Shown here piece by piece: positions 25,801-32,920 of a stretch of DNA of 64,000 bases; the first letter of the stretch is position 1; each line of letters begins with the position of its first letter. Position numbers and translations under genes: made by a program. The stretch lies in assembly GCF_032598905.1 (NCBI RefSeq), contig NZ_CP122458.1, forward strand, positions 4,551,001 to 4,615,000, given 5' to 3'. This DNA is from Streptomyces sp. 11x1 (GTDB taxonomy: Bacteria; Actinomycetota; Actinomycetes; Streptomycetales; Streptomycetaceae). Below the pieces are notes generated by a model, which was not told where the DNA came from, searched no databases, and was given only the letters and a program-made list of their open reading frames with translations.

Positions 25801-26849
25801 GGGAACTGGGCTGGCGCGAGAAAGAATTCGGCAGCGTTGACCAGTCCATTGCCGCGAACGCCGAGCGGCCTTACAGCTCCAAAAGGAGGGTGGAGCGGTA
25901 CGGCAAGAAGTACGGCTGGATCGCCTACCACGAAATGGTCGGCCGCCTCGTGGACGTCGGCCGCGCACCAGCCCCATTCGGCGACGCAGAACGCTTGATG
26001 CCCGACATCGACCCGACCTTTCCCGACCGGCCCCCCGTGGCGCCCATGCCCCTTCCGCTGTGGGCGCCCGTGGAACCGACCGACGACCAGACGTGGCTCA
26101 CCTCGGGGACGGTGGCCGTCCCGGACCAGCTGTGGTCACCCGAGGAGGTCCACGGCGTGAAGGGCGGCTGGCTTCTGGTCGAGGGGTATCTGAAGCACGG
26201 CCACGACGGGCGGACCGTGTTCGGATTCTTCCGCACCCTCCTGTTGGAGCCGGAGGACGCGGAACCCGCCCAACAGCTCGCCAGCGAGCGCCAATATCTG
26301 GGAAACCACTTCTTCCCTCCGCTGCCGATGGTCCGCGATGTGCTCGCCGCTGAAATGCCGTGGAGCCCCCGGTTCGAGCTGACCCTCGACGACGATGCCT
26401 CAGGCGCCTTCCCGCACCGCGCGCTGCGCCGCGACTGGCAGGACGACGGCATCGGGCTCGACCAGGTCGCCGTGGAGTTCGCCCCCGACAGCACTTCGGA
26501 GATCGGTCTCGGCGGGAGCTACGACGTGCCGTCGTTCGAGTTCGCTGCCAGGTTCGGTCTGCGCCAACTGCCCGGTACGGTCGACCTCGTGGGCCTGGAT
26601 GGCCAGCGCGCCTCAGCAGTTTTCCGCGCGGACAAGCCCTGGCGCGGCCACCTGCTCTTCCTGCGCCGCGATCTTGTCGAGGACTTCGCCGGTGATCGCC
26701 GGATCATGCAGGTGGCTTGGGGCGAGCGCGAGGTGGCCGCCGACTGGAACTCTGTTCCTTCCTGGATGCGCGCGGTGCATCGCAGCTACGCGCATGTGTG
26801 GCGCCACATCCGAATGCCGGGGGCAAGTCAGCGCAGTGCGGAGAACTAA
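22842..26849 (+). CDS. Restriction-endonuclease-like/STAND NTPase protein, Avs-like architecture (1,335 aa)
   Basis: The N-terminal 140 residues resemble an Mrr-type nuclease: DRNFEALTRAIVSRRYG, then GVEFY with Glu45, then GWSCKWF with Lys68. The usual D/E/Q before Lys is replaced by Ser66, so activity is uncertain. A helical linker leads to a P-loop NTPase with Walker A AAGQGKTHLA (about residue 330) and Walker B LIIDGLNEAE (about 400). Some 900 residues follow, first helical-repeat-like, then a module with RVERYGKKYGWIAYHE that I recall from large STAND proteins. Nuclease, STAND NTPase and long sensor is the plan of Avs antiphage proteins. GTG 22,842 has GGAG at five bases; ATG 22,821 is the alternative. 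Confidence 0.85.
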   Translation: MDLTDLERLPGAADRNFEALTRAIVSRRYGALGTMRERRNQPGVEFYLHVDHAGALGDPGRVWGWSCKWFILNSKNELSAGQRKQIEDSLSKAIEHVVGLTDFVLCLPERPAKGDEEWINGLGQQGVSVKLWSTENYDDQLAGHDELRSTFFGELALTANVLAQAHKRSVAPVEARWTPRLHTSHHVEHRIDRALLRPASFEWLQQRTDDIAARIQALRAALDGLENTFRQDAVKITDDLERFVDDLREVLDAGRSLRPWEVRDRLAEQRLPATSPRTLQRLVLGLRKRGLPEALLVTGLGAEIRDIVQWLHDTRADIEAPLLAVIAAAGQGKTHLAAQMTSPNDQPTAGVFIQGGNLPARGTLDDLARRIPGLKVDYFEDLLEALNSAGSRAGCRIPLIIDGLNEAERPSQWRTLLAGLAPALGTYPHVAVIVTLREALADQALPQDTVLLELEWQRAEVDDILRVYFRHYLINPADAWLPMGEFHNPLFVRMYCEAANHARRVPVGVEALPQSLIGVFELYRKGVVERLGQDPARIPVPADQIRRRLTALARHLWTHSVRRLPFDEARRILDADQTNWDESLFRRLAEEGVIFREEIRGSDDTECGFVFDRLAGYLIADAILVRIPPADVNEQLAEATLWQSFLGDQAHPLAEDILIGLISLLPRRFTRHHLWRVAPDEHRSLVLAQELTTESDFLDDETVDALATALVTAHPSRRKGRPAFGRLWEIRRSAPHRLNAVFLDRVLRQLPLPERDLRWTEWARGQAPDRLTADLERAIDRWSGTSDRAESDDLDALAIAWLLTSSDTSMRDLATKAMQRYGRPEPKRLFDLAARMLDIDDPYVIERVVAAAFGALSAHQMPDPGGPLEGALRDWLVQLRDHFLDGGTTPTSHEQLRGHVRATFEFAGALHPAAVPEGVDAFAPRFAAVAPAEVMEDDDPNAEECARTFGMDFENYIIGAAINGRDNYDFTHPDYRRARAEVMARVWELGWREKEFGSVDQSIAANAERPYSSKRRVERYGKKYGWIAYHEMVGRLVDVGRAPAPFGDAERLMPDIDPTFPDRPPVAPMPLPLWAPVEPTDDQTWLTSGTVAVPDQLWSPEEVHGVKGGWLLVEGYLKHGHDGRTVFGFFRTLLLEPEDAEPAQQLASERQYLGNHFFPPLPMVRDVLAAEMPWSPRFELTLDDDASGAFPHRALRRDWQDDGIGLDQVAVEFAPDSTSEIGLGGSYDVPSFEFAARFGLRQLPGTVDLVGLDGQRASAVFRADKPWRGHLLFLRRDLVEDFAGDRRIMQVAWGEREVAADWNSVPSWMRAVHRSYAHVWRHIRMPGASQRSAEN

Positions 26850-27151
26850 CAGGTCGTACGCCAACGGGCGCCGCTGGCTCGGCGGCTGCTGCCGCCGACG
26901 CACCAGCCAACGCCCCCGGCTCGCGGGCGTTCCCGCGCTCGCGCTCGTCGGACCAAGACGTCGTGCGTTCCCGACAATAAAGTGCCAGGTCAGGGGTCTG
27001 ATCTGCTAAGTGGATCAGACCCAAGATTCCGAAGATCGAACTGCTGCTCGACACCAACCGCCTCGGCCACTCCGCCCTCACCGGGCTGCTGCTGCCGGTA
27101 CCGGGGTCCCGGGTGGTGAGGGTCAGCTCTGGTTGGAACAGATCTGCGAAA
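26850..27151. other. Intergenic gap carrying the internal att remnant
   Basis: No gene is visible between the STAND NTPase and the convergent HNH gene. The gap holds the degenerate att copy described separately and a GC-rich tract with GCGGCTGCTGCCGCC-type self-complementarity near 26,880. Confidence 0.6.
26945..27021 (+). repeat. Degenerate internal att site
   Basis: The run CGACAATAAAGTGCCAGGTC and the following AGGGG and GTGGATCAG correspond base by base to the region after the tRNA end in attR. TCGTGCGTT matches the tRNA anticodon-to-T-arm segment, with about 13 bases of the T arm missing. This looks like an older attachment site between two tandemly inserted elements, now too decayed for a functional tRNA end. 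Confidence 0.65.
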
Positions 27152-28039
27152 TCACTGTTTTGGCCGAAGTTTCGCGCGCGTCTGCTCCGCTCGCTCCGCG
27201 AAGCCGTCCAGCCACTCTTGAGAGATGTGGTCCTTCCAGATGGGGAGGTGTAGCGCGGACACCCACGGCCCGAGCACGCGACCTCCGGATCCGAGGTGGC
27301 AGAACGCACGGAACCGCACAGGGACGTATACCCTCACCGTCTGCATCACGAGTCGGATTCCGTTACAAAGCACATCAGGGTCGATGAGCCAGACCGTGTT
27401 CGCCTGCGGCTCCAGTCGCCTCGGCGGCCGGTGGCGGATGTGCTCGGCGGGAAATCCATAGACCAGCGGGGCTGGCCCGTGGATATCGATCTCATAGCCG
27501 ACGGCATCGACCCCGAATCCGATCGCTCCCACGTTGATGATGCGCACGCCGAGGTAGCGCGCTTCAGTGTCGGCGTTCAGCAGCTTCAACTCCGGGAGGT
27601 GTTCGATCTTGGATACGATGTTCTCGCCTCCGGCGCTGATAATGCCGACCGCTTCCGCCTCAGCCTGCGGCGTCGTGAACGCCTTTACGACCTGATCGAG
27701 TTGGTCTGCGCTCAGGCCGCCACCACGGCTATGGGTAGCCTGACATTCCTTCCAGGTCAGCAGTTCTTCGGTGGGGTAGGCGTCCGGGTGGCGGTCCACC
27801 CAATTGTGATGCTTGTGACACAGAAGCACCAAGTTCGGCTCACTGTTGACCTCGGTAAAGTTCATATCGAACCGCGGCCCTCCAGCCTTCTCCGCGCGGA
27901 TGTGAGCCACCTCCACGTTGATGCTCAGCAGTCCTCGATGCTCCTCGACCAAGGGCTCTGGGCAATCGGGGTATGCACAGCTCGTCGCACGACCGAAGAG
28001 CAGCTTGCACAGCGGGGCACCAGGGCTGAAGTCACTCAC
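27152..28039 (-). CDS. HNH endonuclease domain protein
   Basis: This 295-residue protein has an HNH core between residues 20 and 90: CAYPDCPEPL supplies one Cys pair, VEVAHIRAEKAGGPRFD the catalytic His, and SEPNLVLLCHKHHNWVD the second zinc Cys and His pair. The C-terminal half (from GIISAGGENIVSKI) is an alpha/beta domain of unknown family that may recognise a target. It lies between the integrase and the att remnant. It could be a restriction-type defence nuclease or an element-transfer nuclease. Confidence 0.85.
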   Translation of the reverse strand: MSDFSPGAPLCKLLFGRATSCAYPDCPEPLVEEHRGLLSINVEVAHIRAEKAGGPRFDMNFTEVNSEPNLVLLCHKHHNWVDRHPDAYPTEELLTWKECQATHSRGGGLSADQLDQVVKAFTTPQAEAEAVGIISAGGENIVSKIEHLPELKLLNADTEARYLGVRIINVGAIGFGVDAVGYEIDIHGPAPLVYGFPAEHIRHRPPRRLEPQANTVWLIDPDVLCNGIRLVMQTVRVYVPVRFRAFCHLGSGGRVLGPWVSALHLPIWKDHISQEWLDGFAERAEQTRAKLRPKQ

Positions 28040-28158
28040 GCGACCGACGATAGGCGGTCCTTATCGCTTCGACCGGTCAAACGCTTCAGCACATCGCAGT
28101 GCGCTAAGAATGGGGAATACGACGGTGCCCCACAACAGTGTCGTGGGGCACCGTGGGG

Positions 28159-29676
28159 CTACCGGAAGGCGGCCGCGCGCGTGCGAAGGAGGTCGTTGAG
28201 CACACGCACAGGGGATCTTGGGCACAGGGCCAAACGGGCGTCGAGTGCTGCCTCCCACTGCTGGGTCAGGCCGAGCTTGAGGCGTTCTCGCATGCCGGGT
28301 GTGACGTGGGCGTAGCGCGCGGAGACCGAACCGTCGAGGTGACCCATGCGCTCGTCCATGAGCACCTTCTCGGCGCCCAGGTCCTCCATCATCGTCCGGT
28401 GGGTGTGACGGAGGCCGTGGGGTGTGAGGCCCTTGGCTATCGGGAGCCAGCAGGCATCGGCGCGATCGGTGGCGCCCCGCCCTCGTGCGGGGACGCCGGG
28501 CCACCGCTCGCCGAGGATGGGCACGGGGCGGGCCTCCTGCGGTGCCTTCTTCGGGTACCAGCCGGAGGCCGCCGGGGTGAACAGCCAGGTGGCGAAGCCG
28601 TTCCTGCGCCAGTGGGCCGCGTGCTCCGACACTGTGCCGCCCCGTACGAATCCGAGGTCGGCGATGGCCTTCTCGACCCGCACTCGGGTGGCCTCGGCGA
28701 CCCGGTCGGGTCGGTTGAGGACGTTGGAGGCCGTCCCCGTGGAGACGCCCGCCAGCCGCGCGACGTCGACCAGCTTCGCGCCCTGGTGCCCACCGGTACG
28801 CGCTGCCCCCTGGCCCCGGAAGACGTACGTCCTCCCGTGACAGGGACACGGCGTCGGCTTCGTACGGGCGATGTGGTCGAAGACCAGGGACGACAGCCAG
28901 CCCATCGAGTCGATGTTGCGGTAGCTGTCGTCCTTCGGCGGACAGCGCACCAGCTCACCGGTGTCCAACTCGTACAGCTGCCACTCGACACGGAACACGC
29001 CGGGCCGAACGAACTCCGTTTCCAGGCCGACGATTTCGCCCCAGCGCTTTCCGGTGTAGCCCTTGAGGACCACGGCGACGAACTCGTCGTCGCGGCCAGA
29101 CAGCAGGGCCGCTCGCTCGGCGGTCAGGAGGATGCCGAGGGCGTCGGTGACGACCTTCTCCGGACCGCGGTCCCGCGAGCGGCCGGCGCGCTTGCCACGC
29201 CCTCGCCGCCTGGCGGCCGGGTTGGAGGTGATCAGACCCTCGTCGATCGCGTCCTCGAAGATCAGGTGGAGGGTCGAGCGCCAGGTCTTGACGCTGGAGG
29301 CCGCGTACACGGCCTTCTCCTTCTTCTCCCAGGCGGCGACGTCCGTGCGCAGGATGCCGGCGAGCGCCTTGTCCTCGAAGTCGGGGAGCAGGTGCTCCTC
29401 GATGTGGCGCTTGTAGTTCTGCATGGTCGAGGCGGCCAGGTCCTGGGCCTCGTACCAGCGGCTTGCGTACTCGCCGAAGGTCTCCTGGCCGAGGCCCGGG
29501 TCGCGCCACTGGCCGCGCCGGACGTTGACCTCTTCGGCGTCTGCGGCTTGCTTAGCTTCGCGCTTGGTGGCGAACTTGACCACGGCACCCGTGGGATCGG
29601 AGACCGTGCCGTACTTGCCATCCTCGATCTTGTACCGCCCACGCCAGTAGCTGGCGCGCTTCTCTGCGTACCCCAC
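28159..29676 (-). CDS. int: Tyrosine recombinase integrase with an embedded LacI-type HTH
   Basis: This 505-residue site-specific recombinase has an N-terminal arm and core-binding region. The catalytic residues are Arg211 in GKRWGE, His420/Arg423 in HGLRHTHR, His446 in MGHLDG and nucleophile Tyr455 in SARYAHVTP. Between the two halves of the catalytic domain, residues about 300-346 read KLVDVARLAGVSTGTASNVL and then RVRVEKAIADLGF, a clear LacI-family headpiece. The 3' end of int faces the att remnant. It presumably integrates into the tRNA-Pro 3' end. The gene start follows a clear stop-free frame with ATG and is adjacent to xis. Confidence 0.92.
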   Translation of the reverse strand: MGYAEKRASYWRGRYKIEDGKYGTVSDPTGAVVKFATKREAKQAADAEEVNVRRGQWRDPGLGQETFGEYASRWYEAQDLAASTMQNYKRHIEEHLLPDFEDKALAGILRTDVAAWEKKEKAVYAASSVKTWRSTLHLIFEDAIDEGLITSNPAARRRGRGKRAGRSRDRGPEKVVTDALGILLTAERAALLSGRDDEFVAVVLKGYTGKRWGEIVGLETEFVRPGVFRVEWQLYELDTGELVRCPPKDDSYRNIDSMGWLSSLVFDHIARTKPTPCPCHGRTYVFRGQGAARTGGHQGAKLVDVARLAGVSTGTASNVLNRPDRVAEATRVRVEKAIADLGFVRGGTVSEHAAHWRRNGFATWLFTPAASGWYPKKAPQEARPVPILGERWPGVPARGRGATDRADACWLPIAKGLTPHGLRHTHRTMMEDLGAEKVLMDERMGHLDGSVSARYAHVTPGMRERLKLGLTQQWEAALDARLALCPRSPVRVLNDLLRTRAAAFR

Positions 29677-29708
29677 TGAGTTCCCTCCCTTCTGTCGTGT
29701 GGGGTGTA

Positions 29709-30086
29709 CTAAGCGGCGGTGCCGTACTGGGACTTGAGCATGCGGCGCGGTGGCCGGGCCTTGAGGCTGCGTGCGGGGGCAGGCCCCTCGCTCTGCCGAC
29801 GCACCGGAGGCTGCGGAGCAGACGCAGTCATGCCGCTGGGGCGCTGCGGATTCCGGGCCGGGCGCTCTTCGTGCATGCGGATGATCTCGGCGAGGTGATC
29901 ATCCGAGAAGCGGTAGGCGCGGCCGACGCGGGTGAACGGGATGAGCCGTCGGCGGGCGCGATCCTTCACCCACCAGGCGGAGCAGCCGAGGACGGCGGCG
30001 ACTTCCTCGGGGAGGTAGAGGCGCGGGAAGGCTGCCTCGGTGTGCGGAGTCGCTGCGGAGGCGGGGGGTATTGCGGGTTGGTGCAA
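29709..30086 (-). CDS. xis: Excisionase-like helix-turn-helix protein
   Basis: This 125-residue protein contains a winged-HTH of the MerR/Xis type: LYLPEEVAAVLGCSAWWVKDRARRRLIPFTRVGRAYRFSDDHLAEI, roughly residues 23-70. A disordered basic, proline-rich tail follows. It lies 32 bases upstream of int on the same strand, the usual place for an excisionase that biases the integrase toward excision. Confidence 0.85.
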   Translation of the reverse strand: MHQPAIPPASAATPHTEAAFPRLYLPEEVAAVLGCSAWWVKDRARRRLIPFTRVGRAYRFSDDHLAEIIRMHEERPARNPQRPSGMTASAPQPPVRRQSEGPAPARSLKARPPRRMLKSQYGTAA

Positions 30087-30212
30087 GGGGTGAGTCCTCT
30101 TCTGACAGACGTGTGGTGCGGCAACACCGGCCTGCCGGTCGATCGCTAGGGATGAGGGTGAGATGCCCGTACTGGGGGTTTGCGGTTCCAGTGCGGGAGT
30201 GAGAGCCGGCGG

Positions 30213-30728
30213 CTACGACTCGTCTGCGGCATCGGCATCGCGATGCTCGCCAGGCTGCGGTCCGTATGTCTCCAGCAGGTGCTTGGTGGACGCCTCGGCC
30301 ATGGCGTTGGAGACCATTACGTCTGCCTCCTCGCGGATGTCCGGGTGCTCGGCGAGGTAGGCGTCGAGGGCGTCGCGCGCCTTGGTGTAGGCGGCGTTGG
30401 CGCGCTGGGTCTCGCGGAACGCATCTACGACGGCGTCGATGAGTTCCATGGCGCGGGTCTGGGCGGCGAGCTGCGGGGGGCCGACGAGGTTGCGTAGGTC
30501 GATGCCGAAGATCTCGGCGAAGCCGATGGCCTCGTCGAGGTTGATGCGGCGTTTCCCGTTCTCGATGCGCCAGACGGCGGACGGGTTCATCTCGAAGCCG
30601 GCCTCGTTCAGGCGGTCGGACAGGGCGTTGGTGCTCCAGCCGCGCGCCTCGCGCTCCAGCTTGATGCGCACCGCGACGTTGCTCTCGCCGCTGAGCAGGA
30701 CGCCCTGCTGGGGGCCTTCATCGGCCAT
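30213..30728 (-). CDS. XRE-family regulator of the mobile element
   Basis: This 171-residue protein has a Cro/C1-type HTH at residues about 18-75 (AVRIKLEREARGWSTNALSDRLNEAGFEMNPSAVWRIENGKRRI). A helical C-terminal region, probably for dimerisation, follows. GGAGG lies five bases before ATG 30,728. It is transcribed away from the replication gene, with three operator-like palindromes between them, so it is the likely repressor of the element's replication and transfer functions. Confidence 0.88.
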   Translation of the reverse strand: MADEGPQQGVLLSGESNVAVRIKLEREARGWSTNALSDRLNEAGFEMNPSAVWRIENGKRRINLDEAIGFAEIFGIDLRNLVGPPQLAAQTRAMELIDAVVDAFRETQRANAAYTKARDALDAYLAEHPDIREEADVMVSNAMAEASTKHLLETYGPQPGEHRDADAADES

Positions 30729-30755
30729 GCCCACCTCCTTCCGTTCGTAGCAGTC

Positions 30756-30830
30756 TTCTGCCGATCGCAGTGACCCCATAACAGTAGCACGCCTTCTGCG
30801 AGATGCAGAACACTTCTGCAATCTGCAATT
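30756..30830. promoter_or_regulatory. Three operator-like palindromes TTCTGC-N5-GCAGAA
   Basis: Sites are at 30,756-30,772 (right half GCAGTG), 30,794-30,810 (perfect) and 30,814-30,830 (right half GCAATT). They lie upstream of the XRE gene and the divergent replication gene. All three share the same half-site and 5-bp spacer. I infer binding by the XRE protein. Confidence 0.7.
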
Positions 30831-30902
30831 CATGTGGCATGCTGGTGGTCCCCACCACGCCAACCCGAGGAGTCCCGCGCGACCACACGTCACATGAATG
30901 AA

Positions 30903-30923
30903 GCCCCCGGCGATGCCGGGGGC
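30903..30923. terminator. Hairpin in the leader of the replication gene
   Basis: A 9-bp stem, GCCCCCGGC/GCCGGGGGC, closes a GAT triloop, preceded by GAA. This is the form of intrinsic terminators common in actinophages. It lies between the operators and the replication gene, so it may attenuate that transcript. Confidence 0.55.
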
Positions 30924-31013
30924 CCAAGCGCAAACCTCTCAACCGCCATCCCTAGCGATCAACCCGCGGAGTCCGGGATTGCCGTCCCATATGACCCGCG
31001 AGCAGAGGAGCTG

Positions 31014-32546
31014 ATGCCCAGTATGGCCGATCCCCAACCGAATACGCCATCCCGCTTCTGGGAAGGCCCAGAGCCGACGCTGGACGCGGCGGAGCCTCCG
31101 TACAACGTGGACGCCGAGCGCGCGGTGCTCGGCGCCTGCATGCACAAATCCGACGTCATCGACGTGGTCCGGCCCATCGTGGGAGAGGATGCCTTCTACC
31201 GGCCCGCGCACGAGACCATCTGGCGTGCTCTGCTTGGCCAGCACCGCGAGGACAGGCCGACCGACCCGATCGTCCTGACCGAGCTGCTCCAGCAGCAGGG
31301 GGACCTGCAGCGCGTCGGTGGCCGTTCCTACCTGCATCAACTCGCCGACGTGCACTACGGCACCGGTGGCGCGGAGCACCACGCGGAGATCATCCGCGAG
31401 AAGGCCAACCTCCGCCGCCTGCTCGCCTCCGCGATCCACACCGTCCAGCGCGCCCAGGAGCCGGGCGCCGACCCCGAGGCGATCCGCAGCGAGGTCGAAG
31501 CGGAGATGCGGGCCGAGCGCGAGCGGGCACTCGCCTCGGGCCAGGGCCGGCTGAATCGCTTCGCCGTTGACGGGTGGTCCTTCGTCAAGGAGACCGGCGC
31601 GGACGCCGAGCCCCTGTGGGGCACCCGGGACAAGACCGTCTGGGCGCCGGGCGAGAGCCTGATGATCGTGGGCGCACCCGGTGTCGGCAAGACCACTCTG
31701 GCACACCAGGTGATCTTCGCCCGCCTCGGCCTGTCGGAGACGGTCCTGGAGATGCCGGTCGCCCCCAGCAGGCGGGTGCTCTATCTGGCCATGGACCGGC
31801 CCAAGCAGATCGCCAAGGCCATGGCCCGCCGCGTCTTCGACACCGACGAGGCGATCCTGCGTGAGCGGCTCGTAGTCTGGGAGGGGCCACTGCCCGCCAC
31901 CCTCGACAAGGAGCCTGACCTCCTCGCGGACCTCGCCGCCGCCCACCAGGCCGACACCATCGTGATCGACAGCCTCAAGGACGCGGTGAGCACGATGGTC
32001 GACGACAGCCTCGCGGTCGCCTTCCACAACGCCCGCATGCGCGCCCTGCGAGGCGGTGTGGAGATCCTGGAGCTGCACCACCAGCGCAAGGCCACCGCCG
32101 ACGCCCCGCGCGGCCAGCGCCCCAGCCTGGACCAGGTCTACGGCTCCACCTGGATCACCGCCGGCGCGGGCAGCGTCCTCTTCGTCACCGGCCGGGCGGG
32201 CGACCCGGCGGTCACCCTGCACCACCTCAAGACCCCCACCGGTGAGGTCGGCCCGCTGGACGTCACCCACGACCACAAGCGCGGCACCACCACGGTCGAC
32301 CCGACCAAGGACCCCGCCGTCCTGCTGCGCAACGCTCCAGGCGGCATGACCGCCCGCGACCTGGCGACCGTCCTCATCGGTGGAGGCGAACCCGAACGCG
32401 CCGACGTCGAAAAGGCACGGCGCCACTTGTCCCGCCTGGTCGACAGCGGCCTGGCCACCAGGGCCGACGGCGTCGCCGGAGGAGCCGGAGGCGGGCAGCA
32501 GACCCGCTACTACGCCTCCTCCCGCCACCTCACCGCCGTCGGCTGA
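31014..32546 (+). CDS. DnaB-like helicase/RepA-type replication ATPase
   Basis: An N-terminal DnaB-like domain begins at PPYNVDAERAVLGACM. A RecA-like AAA_25 domain follows with Walker A VGAPGVGKTTLA, Walker B DTIVIDSLKDA and a late ELHHQRKA arginine/histidine segment. A winged-helix-like C terminus ends the protein. It is the probable replication initiator or helicase of the element. The start is uncertain: ATG 31,014 has GAGGAG only three bases away, ATG 31,023 has it twelve away, and ATG 30,894 would place a terminator-like hairpin inside the gene. At 31,014 the product has 510 residues. Confidence 0.82.
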   Translation: MPSMADPQPNTPSRFWEGPEPTLDAAEPPYNVDAERAVLGACMHKSDVIDVVRPIVGEDAFYRPAHETIWRALLGQHREDRPTDPIVLTELLQQQGDLQRVGGRSYLHQLADVHYGTGGAEHHAEIIREKANLRRLLASAIHTVQRAQEPGADPEAIRSEVEAEMRAERERALASGQGRLNRFAVDGWSFVKETGADAEPLWGTRDKTVWAPGESLMIVGAPGVGKTTLAHQVIFARLGLSETVLEMPVAPSRRVLYLAMDRPKQIAKAMARRVFDTDEAILRERLVVWEGPLPATLDKEPDLLADLAAAHQADTIVIDSLKDAVSTMVDDSLAVAFHNARMRALRGGVEILELHHQRKATADAPRGQRPSLDQVYGSTWITAGAGSVLFVTGRAGDPAVTLHHLKTPTGEVGPLDVTHDHKRGTTTVDPTKDPAVLLRNAPGGMTARDLATVLIGGGEPERADVEKARRHLSRLVDSGLATRADGVAGGAGGGQQTRYYASSRHLTAVG

Positions 32547-32568
32547 GCCCCCTGCCGGCCAGCGCGGA

Positions 32569-32707
32569 GCGATCACGCGACCGTACACGCGGCCCTCACG
32601 CGAACACCCCGCCGTGAACCGTTCACAGCGTGCACGCTCGCCGCGAAACCGCAGGTAGAGCGATCACGCGAGCGTCCACGCCGTACACGCGCCCAGGCGA
32701 TCACGCG
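32569..32707. repeat. Iteron-like repeats GCGATCACGCG
   Basis: The 11-mer occurs at 32,569-32,579, 32,660-32,670 and 32,697-32,707. CCGTACACGCG occurs between them twice, with further CACGCG/CACGCC variants. The 374-bp gap after the replication gene holds no supported gene. Direct repeats next to a replication gene suggest an origin. Confidence 0.6.
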
Positions 32708-32735
32708 CGGGCCCCCCTTTAGAAGGGGGCCCGCG
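32706..32735. terminator. Hairpin after the iteron region
   Basis: Arms CGCGGGCCCCC (32,706-32,716) and GGGGGCCCGCG (32,725-32,735) form an 11-bp stem with loop CTTTAGAA. It could terminate the replication transcript or be part of an origin. Confidence 0.65.
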
Positions 32736-32920
32736 TGAACGCCCCCTCCGTGAACGCCGCTCACCCCCACCCCCGCAGCCTCACTCCCCACCCCGGAGCC
32801 CACGCCCTTGCACCCCCCTGCCCCGAGCACCCCGGCAGCCATACGCGGCAGCCGCCCCGGCATCACCCTGCTCCCGCTCGCCCCGGCCGCCGAGCACTCG
32901 CACCCGCTGGAGGTCGCCGC

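Larger units (their letters stand above)
19422..27021. mobile_element. First accreted island: DUF488 pair and radical SAM/nuclease-NTPase operon
   Basis: The segment lies between the tRNA-Pro attL and a degenerate att copy at 26,945-27,021. It contains no integrase of its own, only five cargo genes, all on the plus strand. It may be a remnant element mobilised in trans by the neighbouring integrase, or the cargo end of a single larger element. The borders are inferred from the att-like sequences. Confidence 0.55.
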
